Below, piece by piece: positions 1 to 8,792 of a stretch of 61,827 nucleotides of DNA. A model generated the notes under the pieces. The model had not been told where the DNA came from, did no database searches, and worked only from the letters and a program-made list of their open reading frames with translations. The stretch is from contig PMJQ01000160.1 in assembly GCA_003157485.1 (NCBI GenBank), positions 175-62,001 on the forward strand, in the 5' to 3' direction. The DNA comes from Ignavibacteriota bacterium (GTDB taxonomy: Bacteria; Bacteroidota; Ignavibacteria; UBA10030; UBA6906). The translations under genes and the position numbers were made by a program. How positions within the stretch are numbered: the stretch's first letter is position 1; the number at the start of each line of letters is the position of its first letter.

Positions 1-1310
1 GTCGTCGCCATGACCGCCAGCCCGATTTCGCTCGTGGCGGCCTTCGCCGCCTCCATCGGAGTCGCCCCCTCGTGCATGTGCCTGTAGATGTTCTCGATGA
101 CGACGATCGCATCGTCGATGAGAAGGCCCACCGCAAGCGACAGAGCCATCAGGGACATGACGTTGAGCGTAAAATTGAGCGCAAACATGATGATGAAGCT
201 GGCGATGATCGACGTCGGGAGCGCAATAGCGCTTATGATCGTCGGCCGCAGGTTGGCAAGGAAAAGGTACACGACGATCACCGCGAGAAAGCCTCCGTAC
301 AATATGTCGAATATGACGTCATCCACCATGTCCCGGATGAATATGCTGTTGTCCCGGGCCATGGTGATCTGCATATCGCCCGGGATCTCTTTCTTGAGGC
401 GCTCGACCTGCGCCTTGACGGCCTCGGCCACCTGGACGGTGTTGCTTCCCGACTGTTTCTGGATATTGAGTCCGACCGCCCGGTTCCCGTTCATCCGCGC
501 GAGGCTCGTCCGTTCCTTGACCCCGTCCGTCACCCTCGCAACGTCCGAAAGGTGGACCACCCTGCCGCCGGGAGCCGCCACGATGACGCCGTTGAACTCG
601 GCCACGTTCGTGAACTTCCCCATTGTCCGCAGGAGAAGCTGCCTGGGGCCCGTGATGAGATTCCCCGCAGGGACCTCCATGTTCGCGGAAGCCACGCTCT
701 GGACGACATCCTGAACCGAGAGGTTGTACGAGCGCAGCCTCGCCGCATCGATTTCCACCTCGATTTCGCGCTCGTCCCCACCCACGAGGTCCACCGCTCC
801 CACACCCGGGACATTTTCGAGCCTTTTCTTGATCACGTCCTTCGTATACGTCGTAATCTCTTTCCCCGACCTGCTCCCCGACACGGTGAGCGTCATAATG
901 GGGACGCTGGCCGGATCGAGCCGTGTAATCACAGGATCGTCGATCTCGGCGGGGAGTTTTGCGCGGGCGGCCGCGACCTTCTCCCGGACCTCCTGCGCGG
1001 CGATCTTCCCGTCGATTTCCAGTTTGAACTGGATGACGACGATCGACAACCCCTCCTGTGACGTCGATTGGATGTGGTCGACGCCGGCGATCTGATTGAC
1101 CGCATCCTCGACGTTCTTTGTCACATCGGATTCAACCTGCTCGGGCCCCGCCCCGCGGAGGACCGTGGTCACCGTGACGTACGGGATGTCGATGTCGGGA
1201 AACTGGTCGATATTCAGCTTGGAGTAGGAAAAAAGGCCGAGCACGATCAGTGCGAATATCATCATCGTCGCAAAGACAGGCCGTTCGATCGATACATCCG
1301 CGAGTTTCAT
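1..1310 (-). CDS. RND-family efflux transporter (AcrB/MexB type), C-terminus cut off by window edge
   Basis: Inner-membrane proton-driven pump subunit of a tripartite efflux system. Translating the minus strand from the ATG at 1308-1310 gives an N-terminus typical of the family: MKLADVSIERPVF, then the first membrane helix, then a DQFPDIDIPYV-like periplasmic start. The porter domain follows. The frame stays open to base 1, where it reads through the helix with the IDDAIVVIENIYRHMHEG motif typical of RND pumps (about residue 410 on). About 436 codons are present; a full pump has about 1,020-1,050. It lies 28 bp downstream of the membrane fusion protein gene and is the last visible gene of a MarR-TolC-MFP-RND operon. 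Lack of the Cus-type N-terminal pattern argues for a hydrophobe/drug pump rather than a metal pump. The substrate cannot be read. Confidence 0.93.
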   Translation of the reverse strand, partial: MKLADVSIERPVFATMMIFALIVLGLFSYSKLNIDQFPDIDIPYVTVTTVLRGAGPEQVESDVTKNVEDAVNQIAGVDHIQSTSQEGLSIVVIQFKLEIDGKIAAQEVREKVAAARAKLPAEIDDPVITRLDPASVPIMTLTVSGSRSGKEITTYTKDVIKKRLENVPGVGAVDLVGGDEREIEVEIDAARLRSYNLSVQDVVQSVASANMEVPAGNLITGPRQLLLRTMGKFTNVAEFNGVIVAAPGGRVVHLSDVARVTDGVKERTSLARMNGNRAVGLNIQKQSGSNTVQVAEAVKAQVERLKKEIPGDMQITMARDNSIFIRDMVDDVIFDILYGGFLAVIVVYLFLANLRPTIISAIALPTSIIASFIIMFALNFTLNVMSLMALSLAVGLLIDDAIVVIENIYRHMHEGATPMEAAKAATSEIGLAVMAT

Positions 1311-1338
1311 CCGGACCCCGTTGTCAGATCAGATTCAG

Positions 1339-2394
1339 TTACCTGTGGCCCACGGTGACAAGGCTGCTGTCCCGGAGGTTGTTGACCCCCACCGTCGCCA
1401 CCGTGTCGTTCTCCGCGAGACCCCGGAGAATCACCGTCCGTTCCCCGTCCGTCACACCGACGTCGACGGAGACCTGGTACGACCGACCGCCGCGGATGAC
1501 GAACACGCGGTTCGTCACACCGTCCGTCTGCACTGCAGCGGAAGGGACGGCAATCTGCGTCCCTGTTGGCGAGACGTTGAGCGTGACCTTCACGAACATG
1601 CCGGGCTTGAACCACCGGTCGGCGGTATTCGGAAAGAGGGCCTTGACGTCGAACGACCGCGAACGGACGTCCGCCGACTTCGAAAGCTGAATGACCTTCC
1701 CCCTGACTTTTGCATCAGGCTTCGCCTCGGAATAGATGACCGCCTCCTGCCCGAGCGCGACGTTTGTCACGTCGTTCTCATTCAGGCTGATCGTCACTTT
1801 CATCCTGTCGATGTTCGCCACCGTGACGAGAACCTCCCCCGGGGTCGTCAGGTCCCCCAGGCTCACGTTCACCGCAGTCACGACCCCCGCGATGGGCGTC
1901 GTGAGATCGACGGCGCTCCGCGCAGCGTCAAAATTCGCCTTTGCGACGTCGTACGCCGTCTGCGCCCCGTCAAGCGATTGAAGGGCTACGGCGCCCTCCG
2001 CGTAGAGCGATTTCATCCGCTCAAGCGACTTCCCAGCGTTCCGGAACCCCGCCTCCGCCTGGAAGTACTGGGAGGAGGTTCCCCCTTTGTCCAGGCCGAT
2101 GATCTCCTGGCCGCTGCGGACACGGCTCCCGACGGCCGCCCTGATGCCCGTGACCCGCTCTGATATTCTTGCGACGACGTTCGCCTGCTCTTCCCCTTCG
2201 AGAGAGCCAGTGTACACCCTCGTCACCACTAGGGGAGCCCGCCCTGCAACCGCCGTTTCGACCGCCACGACCTGCGGCGCGACGCCGGTGCCGGTTTTCG
2301 GGCTGTCATCACGCCCCGAGCCGCACCCGGGGGAAAGCATTGCGAATCCACACAGCGCCGTGAGAGCGGCGCCGTTTACACTCCGGACTTTCAT
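1339..2394 (-). CDS. RND efflux periplasmic adaptor (membrane fusion protein), lipoprotein-like
   Basis: Periplasmic adaptor joining the RND pump to the TolC-like channel; 351 aa from the chosen start. An in-frame start exists upstream at 2469, but it lies inside the preceding gene. MKVRSVNG at 2394 starts a clean export signal ending in a Cys (LSPGCGSG), so a lipid anchor is likely although the lipobox is not ideal. Features in order: signal, an N-terminal strand with the TRVYTGSLEGEEQANV barrel-sandwich start, an alpha-helical hairpin, the second lipoyl half (TPIAGVVTAVNVSLGD), a beta-barrel and a membrane-proximal domain (AVPSAAVQTDGVTNRVFVIRGG). HlyD/AcrA family. It sits between the TolC gene (22 bp gap) and the pump gene. 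Confidence 0.93.
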   Translation of the reverse strand: MKVRSVNGAALTALCGFAMLSPGCGSGRDDSPKTGTGVAPQVVAVETAVAGRAPLVVTRVYTGSLEGEEQANVVARISERVTGIRAAVGSRVRSGQEIIGLDKGGTSSQYFQAEAGFRNAGKSLERMKSLYAEGAVALQSLDGAQTAYDVAKANFDAARSAVDLTTPIAGVVTAVNVSLGDLTTPGEVLVTVANIDRMKVTISLNENDVTNVALGQEAVIYSEAKPDAKVRGKVIQLSKSADVRSRSFDVKALFPNTADRWFKPGMFVKVTLNVSPTGTQIAVPSAAVQTDGVTNRVFVIRGGRSYQVSVDVGVTDGERTVILRGLAENDTVATVGVNNLRDSSLVTVGHR

Positions 2395-2416
2395 GTGTGC
2401 CTCGTTCTGTGCGTTG

Positions 2417-3778
2417 TCAATGTGTGAAAGTATTCCCCGCCGTGTTTTCCCACTCCGCCTTTGCGACAAGGAAATCGTAAACGGCCTGCGCGCGCGTCGC
2501 GCGGGCCCGCGTCATCGCGACCTGCGAGTCCATGAGCTCGAGCTGCGTGCCGACCCCGCTTCTGTACCGGGTCTGCGCTATGCTGACGGCCTTTTCGGCC
2601 TGTGCGACATTACGTTCCTGTCCCACGATCCGTTTTTTCGCCTCCGCCATCCTGAGCTCGGCCGCCTGGAGCTGTATCTTCAGCCCCTCTTCCGCCTTCA
2701 GCCGCGCATAGTGCACCTTGTCGCGGTCGATCGTCGCCTCTTCGGTCCGTGCACTCGTTCTGAATCCGTCGAACAGGGGGAACGAGAGCTGCAATCCCAC
2801 GTTAAGGGACGTGGCCCACATGTAACTCCTGAATGCAAACGTGTTATCCTGCGTCTGGTACTGATAGGCCCCGACGAGGCTGAGCGTGGGGAAATACTCC
2901 GCCCGTTCAATGCTGATGTTCATGTCGAGCATGCTTTCCTGGAGGGCAAGCTGCAGGATCGCGGGGTTGGAGGAGAGCGCGTCGCGACGGGCGCTCTCCA
3001 GCGCCTCCGCCGGGACCTCGTCGAACGTGAATCCTCCCGCGACGTCGATCTCCGTGTCGAGCGGGATGGCAAGGAGGTTCTTCAGCGCGTTCATCGAAAG
3101 GAGGAGCGCATTGTCGGCGGAGATCAGGAGAGGCTCCGTGTTTGCAAGCTCCACTTCGGCCCTCAGGAGATCATACTCGGCGGCGTTGCCGTGCGCGTAC
3201 TGGAGACGCACGTTTTCGACGTTTGAGCGGACGACGTCAAGACCCTCCCTGTTGGCCCCCGCGAGCTCCTTTGCGAGAAGGACCGCGTAAAACGCCTTCT
3301 TCACGGCAAGCGTGACATCCTCCTTCGTGGCGCGGTACCCCTGTTCGGCAAAGTCATGGTATGTGTGGGCGATGTCGAGCGCAACGCCGACCTTGCGGCT
3401 GAAGAGGACCTGGGAGAGGGTTGCGCCGAGGAGGTACGAATTGTTTGATCCCAGCTCGAGAGTTTCCGTCGAGTTGCCGGGATTGAACGCGGTGTTGGGG
3501 GGGAGAAAGAGGACGGGAAGCCTCACGTTGCGCGTATACGTCCCCGTGAGCGAGAGCTGGGGGAGTGCCCCTGACCACGCCTCATTCACCTGTGCGTCCG
3601 CCCTGTACCGATCCTGTTCCGCAATCATGACGTCGCGGTTCTGCCCCAGTGCGAGGGCCACGGCGCTGTCCAGCGTCAGCACGACCTTCGGCCCGCCGGA
3701 GGCGTTCCCCCCGGGTGATGCGGGCGAAGTCGCGGCGAGGATCACAAGCATTATGAAGAGCTTCATGTTCACGTTCAT
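2417..3778 (-). CDS. TolC-family outer membrane efflux channel
   Basis: Outer-membrane channel component of the tripartite pump; 453 aa from the ATG at 3776-3778. A signal peptide (MNVNMKLFIMLVILAATSPASP) is followed by two tandem OEP repeats, each with long amphipathic helices. Examples are ALGQNRDVMIAEQDRYRA in the first half and AEKAVSIAQTRYRSGVGTQLELMDSQ in the second, the latter a signature stretch of the family. A longer frame goes to 3817 but would remove the signal peptide from the N-terminus. It is the second gene of the operon, 61 bp after marR. No lipobox is evident. Confidence 0.92.
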   Translation of the reverse strand: MNVNMKLFIMLVILAATSPASPGGNASGGPKVVLTLDSAVALALGQNRDVMIAEQDRYRADAQVNEAWSGALPQLSLTGTYTRNVRLPVLFLPPNTAFNPGNSTETLELGSNNSYLLGATLSQVLFSRKVGVALDIAHTYHDFAEQGYRATKEDVTLAVKKAFYAVLLAKELAGANREGLDVVRSNVENVRLQYAHGNAAEYDLLRAEVELANTEPLLISADNALLLSMNALKNLLAIPLDTEIDVAGGFTFDEVPAEALESARRDALSSNPAILQLALQESMLDMNISIERAEYFPTLSLVGAYQYQTQDNTFAFRSYMWATSLNVGLQLSFPLFDGFRTSARTEEATIDRDKVHYARLKAEEGLKIQLQAAELRMAEAKKRIVGQERNVAQAEKAVSIAQTRYRSGVGTQLELMDSQVAMTRARATRAQAVYDFLVAKAEWENTAGNTFTH

Positions 3779-3839
3779 TGATAGTCCCAGAAAACGTGTG
3801 GCGTTCAAACGCAGCACCCGGCCGGATGCAGGAGGCCGC

Positions 3840-4298
3840 TCATAGTTTCGCCGGAAGGGCCGCGTTTATTTTCCTGTACAGAAAGAGAAGCTGGTCCTGC
3901 TCGCTTTCGACGAGAACCGAAAGCATCGCCCGCCCGAGCCCGAGGATTGACTCCTCCACAACCTGGTACAGGCTCGCCCCGTCCCCGGTCAGCGCAACAC
4001 GGATGACCCGCCTGTCTTCCACCGACCGCTCCCGCGCAATTAGTCCCTTCTCCTCGAGCCGGTCGACGATGAGCGTGGCACTGCTGACTGTGAGCCTGAT
4101 CTTCAGGGCAAGTTCGGTCATCGTGCACGGACCGTCCTGGCCCAGGAAGAAGATCACGCTCCCGTCATGCTTGTTCAGGTCCCCCATCCTTGCGCGGGTG
4201 AGGCTGTCCTGCCAGCCCATGTACCGGTCGCCGAGCTTTTTGAATTCGGCCATCAATTCGACTGCTTTCCGCTCAATATCTCCCATAACTCCTACCAT
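3840..4298 (-). CDS. MarR-family transcriptional regulator
   Basis: Winged-helix dimeric regulator and first gene of the efflux operon, so it probably represses its own operon. About 152 aa. Helix-turn-helix around GPCTMTELALKIRLTVSSATLIVDRLEEKGLI, followed by the wing (RSVEDRRVIRVALTGDG), as in MarR/SlyA. The start is uncertain. The open frame reaches 4328, but a putative promoter occupies 4326-4356, so initiation at 4298 (MVGVMGDIERK) or 4286 (MGDIERK) is more likely. The GGAG at 4287-4290 is too close to serve the 4286 start. Inducing ligand unknown. Confidence 0.9.
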   Translation of the reverse strand: MVGVMGDIERKAVELMAEFKKLGDRYMGWQDSLTRARMGDLNKHDGSVIFFLGQDGPCTMTELALKIRLTVSSATLIVDRLEEKGLIARERSVEDRRVIRVALTGDGASLYQVVEESILGLGRAMLSVLVESEQDQLLFLYRKINAALPAKL

Positions 4299-4306
4299 AA
4301 GTCGAT

Positions 4307-4330
4307 ATTTGAAGAATTCGAATGTCAAAT
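4307..4330. promoter_or_regulatory. Putative MarR operator: inverted repeat ATTTGA/TCAAAT
   Basis: ATTTGA and TCAAAT flank a 12-bp core containing AATTCGAA, forming an imperfect 24-bp dyad. It overlaps the expected -10 region and transcription start of the marR-led efflux operon, where an autorepressing MarR protein would bind. Visible in sequence; the function is inference. Confidence 0.5.
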
Positions 4331-4356
4331 AAGAGAAATATATTCGTAATTGTCAA
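4326..4356 (-). promoter_or_regulatory. Putative promoter of the marR-tolC-MFP-RND operon
   Basis: A perfect TTGACA -35 hexamer lies at 4351-4356 on the minus strand, in AT-rich DNA unlike the surrounding GC-rich sequence. The -10 is less clear: CTTATTTG at 4326-4333 gives TTATTT or TATTTG at 18-19 bp spacing. It overlaps the inverted repeat proposed as operator. Confidence 0.45.
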
Positions 4357-4462
4357 GTGAATCTCATACCGGCGCCGATTGGGACCGCAATACTCGTGGG
4401 ATGCATCGGACTTCCGAACACGATGATCAACGGGGGACGTTTTGAACGCGCGGTCAGGGTGG

Positions 4463-4490
4463 AAAAAAAAGCCCCCTGACACAGGGGGCC
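4463..4490 (-). terminator. Rho-independent terminator of the DUF4412-like gene
   Basis: GCCCCC and GGGGGC arms pair around a short loop (4471-4489), followed on the minus strand by eight T (4463-4470). It lies 30 bp after the stop codon of the gene at 4520-5287. This is one of the clearest intrinsic terminators in the window. Confidence 0.88.
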
Positions 4491-4519
4491 TTTCCAGTGA
4501 AAAGGGGAGGAGCAGAGCG

Positions 4520-5287
4520 CTACTTGTCCATCTTCTGCATCATCGGGGATTCCGTCTTCGTGTAGCCGGCGGGGACGCTGAACTCACTTGCGGGCGTGGA
4601 TCGTTTCTCGACCTTTGTGACGACAGTCGTCATCTTTCCCATCATGTCCACGTCAGTCTCCATGGGGAACCCATCCATTTTCTGGTATGCATCCCCGAGG
4701 CCGGACATGTTCGTGAGCGTTGCCATGCGCTTCCCGAACTCCAGCCAATCCTTGCGGAGGTTGTCAAAACCCGTAACGTCCTTCGTCACCCACATCGTCA
4801 TGATCTCCTTACCGCCGCGGGACATGACGTATTGCGCGCAGGAGAATCCGCTTATCGTTTTCTTCTCGCCGGTGGCCTTGATGTCCACGGGAGAATCGGC
4901 CCCGCCGCCCATCATGGCGCCGAGCGCTTCCATCTGCTTCTTCTGTTCGGGAGGCATGTTCTTTATCTTCTCCCTGAACGCCGCCATCTTATCCCCCGCT
5001 TTCTTGGCATACGCCTCCATGTCCGCAAACGTCATTTCCGAGTACGTCTGCTTCGCGGGATCCACGTCGTAAATCTTCTCCTGGTCCATCCTGAGGATCA
5101 TGACCTTCGCCTGACTCACGATCTTGAACATCTTCGGCATCGCGTAGGTCTGAGAGACATTCGTCTGGTCTTTGAGCGGCCCGCCTGACGTGCTGGATTC
5201 CCAGTACAGTCCCTGTCCCGCCGCCGATGCGGCGAGAAGGAATATAAGGCAGACCCCGGTGAGGTATGCACGGCTTGTGTTTTTCAT
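4520..5287 (-). CDS. Exported DUF4412-like protein
   Basis: Exported protein of unknown function, 255 aa. The start at 5287 (MKNTSRAYLTG) has AAAGG 7 nt upstream and begins a clear signal peptide (LIFLLAASAAGQG). The mature part has short beta-type segments. One is an early QTYAMPKMFKIV stretch, then a YDVDPAKQTYSEM motif, a Met/Lys-rich helical segment (about residues 105-140), and an ISGFSCAQYVMS...MWVTKD core. This pattern resembles DUF4412-type proteins of Bacteroidota. The C-terminus is Met-rich (KTESPMMQKMDK). Monocistronic, with a strong terminator downstream. The family assignment is from memory of sequence style, so moderately sure. Confidence 0.75.
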   Translation of the reverse strand: MKNTSRAYLTGVCLIFLLAASAAGQGLYWESSTSGGPLKDQTNVSQTYAMPKMFKIVSQAKVMILRMDQEKIYDVDPAKQTYSEMTFADMEAYAKKAGDKMAAFREKIKNMPPEQKKQMEALGAMMGGGADSPVDIKATGEKKTISGFSCAQYVMSRGGKEIMTMWVTKDVTGFDNLRKDWLEFGKRMATLTNMSGLGDAYQKMDGFPMETDVDMMGKMTTVVTKVEKRSTPASEFSVPAGYTKTESPMMQKMDK

Positions 5288-5387
5288 GGACGACCTTTCT
5301 CGCTGTGAAGGGTTCTTGAGCATCAGTTTTGCCGCCAGGTACGTCGCCCCGTGCGGCCAGGGGGGCCGCCGGAGGCGGGAAACACGT

Positions 5388-5789
5388 TCAGGACTTCTTC
5401 GTTCCCGGAAGGGGGAGCGGACCCTCCCGGACGATCTCGATCCCGGGGGCGTTCTGTATCCACTCCGCACCGGGAAGAACAGAGCGCTGCGTCCACCCCG
5501 AGGCTTTCTTCAGGGACTCCGCGCTCGGGATCATTTCAATGGTATCCCACGGACAGTACTTCACACAGAGCTTGCAGCCAATGCAGATGTCGAGATCGAT
5601 TTCAACAAGCTTCTTGTGCTGGTCGTATTCCGGCCCCGGAACGGTGAGGATGCAATCCACGGGACAGAATTCAATGCAGACTTCACAACCCGTACAACCG
5701 GCCTGATTGACGACAGCGAGCTCTTTGGGCCTCTTTTTCGCTTTCACCGGTGCCGAAGGAGGCGCCGGCCGCACACCTTGTTCAGCCAT
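5388..5789 (-). CDS. Dicluster [4Fe-4S] ferredoxin
   Basis: Small electron carrier, 133 aa. Cysteines at residues 32, 35, 38, 42 and 69, 72, 75, 79 form two CxxCxxCxxxC(P) motifs (CTGCEVCIEFCP and CIGCKLCVKYCP) for two 4Fe-4S clusters; Cys46 is extra. About 30 residues of Pro/Lys-rich N-terminal extension and about 50 residues of C-terminal tail make it longer than a minimal bacterial ferredoxin. Start at 5789 is supported by GGAG 9 nt upstream. It follows the lipid-phosphatase gene by 47 bp on the same strand. The redox partner is not in the window. Confidence 0.9.
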   Translation of the reverse strand: MAEQGVRPAPPSAPVKAKKRPKELAVVNQAGCTGCEVCIEFCPVDCILTVPGPEYDQHKKLVEIDLDICIGCKLCVKYCPWDTIEMIPSAESLKKASGWTQRSVLPGAEWIQNAPGIEIVREGPLPLPGTKKS

Positions 5790-5836
5790 GAAGCATTGCT
5801 CCGCTTGTCGTTGAGAAGAACGGGGTTTCCTGCCCC

Positions 5837-6466
5837 TCAATTAACCAAAATGCCCCTTCTTTTGCAAATTCCGAGGATGATCATGTATGCGCCGTATGCG
5901 AAAAAAGGGGCGGCAAACACGTCCACGGTGTAATGAACGTGCTGAAGGACGACGCAGAGTCCCACGATCACCGTGAAGCATGCATACGCGATGCGGAGCC
6001 GCCTGCCGGGCATCACGAGGAACAGGAGAAACATCGTCGACGTATGCCCCGAAAAAAACAGATCGCGCGTGAGCGTTCTTCCTCCGCCAAAGAACTCTAC
6101 GAACGGATCCCTGAGCTCTATGATTCCCGGGGGAGGCTCAAGCGGCGCGAGGTACATCGCCGCAATGCGGAAAAGGGCCATGACCGAGTACGCCTGGAAG
6201 ACGAGAAGGAGCCGCCGCGGATGCCGGAGGAGAACCACGAGACCGGCGATGAGCCCGGCATAGATGATGAGGAACGTCACCCACGTGAGATTGACGGCGG
6301 GGAAGAGGACAAGGACCGGATCCGGGAGCGTCACGCCCTGCCGCTCCTCCACCGCATCGAGAAAATGCGTCAGGCCGAAGAGAACCGGGATCAAAACGGC
6401 GCACGTCGCGGCAAACTCCGCCCTCCACGCGGGATCGCGCCACGCAGTTCTAATGTCGGCCAGCAT
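5837..6466 (-). CDS. PAP2_C / sphingomyelin-synthase-like membrane phosphatase
   Basis: Integral membrane protein, 209 aa, about six helices. The motif FFSGHTST with His141, and HVHYTVDV with His178 and Asp182, reproduce the His/His/Asp catalytic triad of the sphingomyelin synthase-like PAP2_C family. A lipid phosphate or phosphodiester is the likely substrate (dephosphorylation or head-group transfer at the membrane face). The substrate cannot be deduced. A well-formed promoter (6523-6551) lies 50 nt upstream. The ferredoxin gene follows 47 bp downstream and is probably co-transcribed. Confidence 0.82.
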   Translation of the reverse strand: MLADIRTAWRDPAWRAEFAATCAVLIPVLFGLTHFLDAVEERQGVTLPDPVLVLFPAVNLTWVTFLIIYAGLIAGLVVLLRHPRRLLLVFQAYSVMALFRIAAMYLAPLEPPPGIIELRDPFVEFFGGGRTLTRDLFFSGHTSTMFLLFLVMPGRRLRIAYACFTVIVGLCVVLQHVHYTVDVFAAPFFAYGAYMIILGICKRRGILVN

Positions 6467-6522
6467 GCTGCAAAGGGAATTGTCACCGGAAAATTGTTGA
6501 AGGCACCCGTCGAAACCTGCTG

Positions 6523-6551
6523 AAACTACGGACTCGCGGGCTGAAAATCAA
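6523..6551 (-). promoter_or_regulatory. Promoter for the PAP2_C-ferredoxin unit
   Basis: Minus strand: TTGATT (6546-6551), 17-bp spacer, TAGTTT (6523-6528). The predicted start is about 6516, giving a leader near 50 nt. It directly abuts the terminator hairpin of the upstream M13 gene. Confidence 0.6.
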
Positions 6552-6586
6552 CAGGCCCCGCGACGCACGACGGGCCGCGGGGCCTG
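6552..6586 (-). terminator. Terminator hairpin of the M13 peptidase gene
   Basis: Eleven-base perfect arms CAGGCCCCGCG / CGCGGGGCCTG with a 13-nt loop, 24 bp past the M13 stop codon. On the minus strand it is followed by TTGATTTT, a weak U tract. Confidence 0.75.
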
Positions 6587-6610
6587 ATTCATGGGTATCG
6601 GAAGCTTTCC

Positions 6611-8665
6611 TTACCAGATGTTTGCCCTGAGCGATTCGGGCCGGACCATCGCATCGCCCTCTTTCAACCCGAACGCATGCTGGAATTCAGGCATGTCCGA
6701 CAGCGGGCAGTTGACGCGGAGCGCGCTTATGGCATGGGGATCGAGGATAACACGCCTGCGGAGCTCCTGGTCACGGTAATTCGCCCGCCAGATCTGCGCC
6801 CATGCAAGGAAGAAGCGCTGTTCGGGAGTGAAGCCGTCAATCGGCGCCACCGCGGGCTTCCCCGCTTCCGATTTCTTGAGAGCCGCAAATGCGATTGTCA
6901 GCCCTCCAAGGTCGGCGATGTTTTCGCCGAGCGTCAGCTTCCCGTTCTCGTGAATCGTGTCGATCACGACGCAATCGCTGTACTGCTGCTCAAGGCGGTG
7001 CGCACGGGCGTCAAAGGCGTTCCTGTCAACCGGCGTCCACCAGTCCTTCAGGTTCCCGTCGGAGTCGAACTTGTTCCCTTCGTCGTCGAATCCGTGCGTC
7101 ATCTCGTGTCCAATTACAGCGCCCATCCCGCCGTAGTTGACAGCATCGTCAGCCTCGGGATCGAAAAACGGAGGCTGCAGGATTCCGGCGGGGAAGACGA
7201 TCTCATTGAGCTGGGGATTATAGTACGCGTTCACCGTCGGCGGAGTCATCCCCCACTCGGTACGATCGACGGGCTGTCCGATCTTGTCGAGGTGGCGTTT
7301 GAATTCGAATTCGCTCGCGCGCATCAGGTTTGCGATGAACGGCCCCCTGTCGATCGTCAGCGACGAGTAATCGCGCCATTTCTCGGGGTATCCTATCTTG
7401 ACCCTGAATGCCGAGAGCTTGTCCAGCGCCTTCGACTTCGTATCGTCGCCCATCCACTCGCGGGTTTTGAGCCTCTCCTTGAACGCGGCGCGTAAATTCT
7501 CGACCATCTCCATGGCCCTCGCTTTTGCAGAGGGGGGGAAGAACCGTTTCACGTACTGCATGCCGAGCGCATCTCCCATATTCCTGTCCGTCGCCTCGAG
7601 CGCGCGCTTCCAGCGCGGCTGGATCTGCTTTGCACCTGTCATCACCTCGCCGTTAAAGTGGAAGCTCTCCGCAACGAATGCAGAGCTCAGCCAGGGAGCG
7701 GCGGCGTTCACGACATGCCACCGGAGATAGGTCTTCCAGTCCGCGAGCGTCACGTCGTTCATCATCGCGCTCACCTCCTTGAAGAAGGCGGGCTGTTCGA
7801 CATTGATCGGGCCCGGGCTTGGCTTGCCGATCGCCGCAAAATATGCTTTCCACCCGAATCCCGGCGCAAGGTCGCTCAGCTCTCCCAGGGTCATCCTGTG
7901 GTATGTCGCGTTGGGATCGCGCTGCTCGACCCGGGTCATCGACGCCCGGGCAAGCCGCGTCTCTATTTCCATGACCGTCTTCGCGTTCGCCGCGGCGGCG
8001 GCGGCATCACCTCCCGCAAGCTCGAGAAGCTTCCGGATATGGGCAAGATACTGCGCGCGGATTTCACGGGAGTGATCGTCGTCCTTCGTGTAATAGTCCC
8101 TGTCAGGAAGACCGAGCCCCCCCTGACGGACCTGCGCGATCTCCTGGGTGGAGTTCTTTGGGTCCTGGTTGACATAGAAGCCAAACAACGAATTGGCGAG
8201 AGTAACGTGATGATGGGCCACCTCGGCCGGGAGGCCCGATACGGAGGTGATTGCCGCTATGCGGGAGAATTCGTCGGCAAGCGGGCTGACCCCCTCCCGC
8301 TCCGCCGCCTCGGAATCCATCGCGCTTGCGTAGAAGTCGCCGATCTTCTGGACATTGGCGGTCTTTGTCCCGCCCGGAGCCGCAGCCGCATCGAGTATCG
8401 AATGCAGGTCACGCATGTTCTTCTCAATAAGCTCGTTGAAGCTCCCCCAGCGCGAATATTCCGCCGGGACGGGGTTTGCCGCAAGCCACCCGCCGTCCGC
8501 AAATCTGTAGAAATCAGTTCCGGGGCTTACCGTTTTGTCGATGTTGCGGGGGTCAATACCGTGATAGGTCTCGGGGTTTGCGGGGATGTGCTGCGCGAAA
8601 AGCGGGACTGCGGCAAGGGCGGCCGCAAGGAGAATGGCGCCCGTGCATCTGCGATGAATGCTCAT
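6611..8665 (-). CDS. M13-family zinc metallopeptidase (neprilysin/PepO type), exported
   Basis: Secreted or periplasmic zinc endopeptidase, 684 aa. Zinc site HEMTH (His520, Glu521, His524), third ligand in GENIAD (Glu581), and the substrate-binding NAYYNPQLNEIVFPAGIL segment upstream, all standard for M13. It starts with a signal peptide (SIHRRCTGAILLAAALAAVPLFAQ). Two ATGs in a row occur; GGAGG lies 7 nt before the second (8665), which I chose. The final ANIW replaces the CxxW end of mammalian enzymes, as is common in bacteria. Monocistronic. It probably feeds on or processes extracytoplasmic peptides. Confidence 0.95.
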   Translation of the reverse strand: MSIHRRCTGAILLAAALAAVPLFAQHIPANPETYHGIDPRNIDKTVSPGTDFYRFADGGWLAANPVPAEYSRWGSFNELIEKNMRDLHSILDAAAAPGGTKTANVQKIGDFYASAMDSEAAEREGVSPLADEFSRIAAITSVSGLPAEVAHHHVTLANSLFGFYVNQDPKNSTQEIAQVRQGGLGLPDRDYYTKDDDHSREIRAQYLAHIRKLLELAGGDAAAAAANAKTVMEIETRLARASMTRVEQRDPNATYHRMTLGELSDLAPGFGWKAYFAAIGKPSPGPINVEQPAFFKEVSAMMNDVTLADWKTYLRWHVVNAAAPWLSSAFVAESFHFNGEVMTGAKQIQPRWKRALEATDRNMGDALGMQYVKRFFPPSAKARAMEMVENLRAAFKERLKTREWMGDDTKSKALDKLSAFRVKIGYPEKWRDYSSLTIDRGPFIANLMRASEFEFKRHLDKIGQPVDRTEWGMTPPTVNAYYNPQLNEIVFPAGILQPPFFDPEADDAVNYGGMGAVIGHEMTHGFDDEGNKFDSDGNLKDWWTPVDRNAFDARAHRLEQQYSDCVVIDTIHENGKLTLGENIADLGGLTIAFAALKKSEAGKPAVAPIDGFTPEQRFFLAWAQIWRANYRDQELRRRVILDPHAISALRVNCPLSDMPEFQHAFGLKEGDAMVRPESLRANIW

Positions 8666-8792
8666 CATGTTCCCTCCAAAGGAATTGACCGAGTTTTGTG
8701 TGGAACGTTCTGGATTGACAGTCGGAGAGGCGGCCAGAAGTTGCACACCCTTATACGCGCACGGAGGGAAAAAGATGCGCAAAAAAGGGCAA

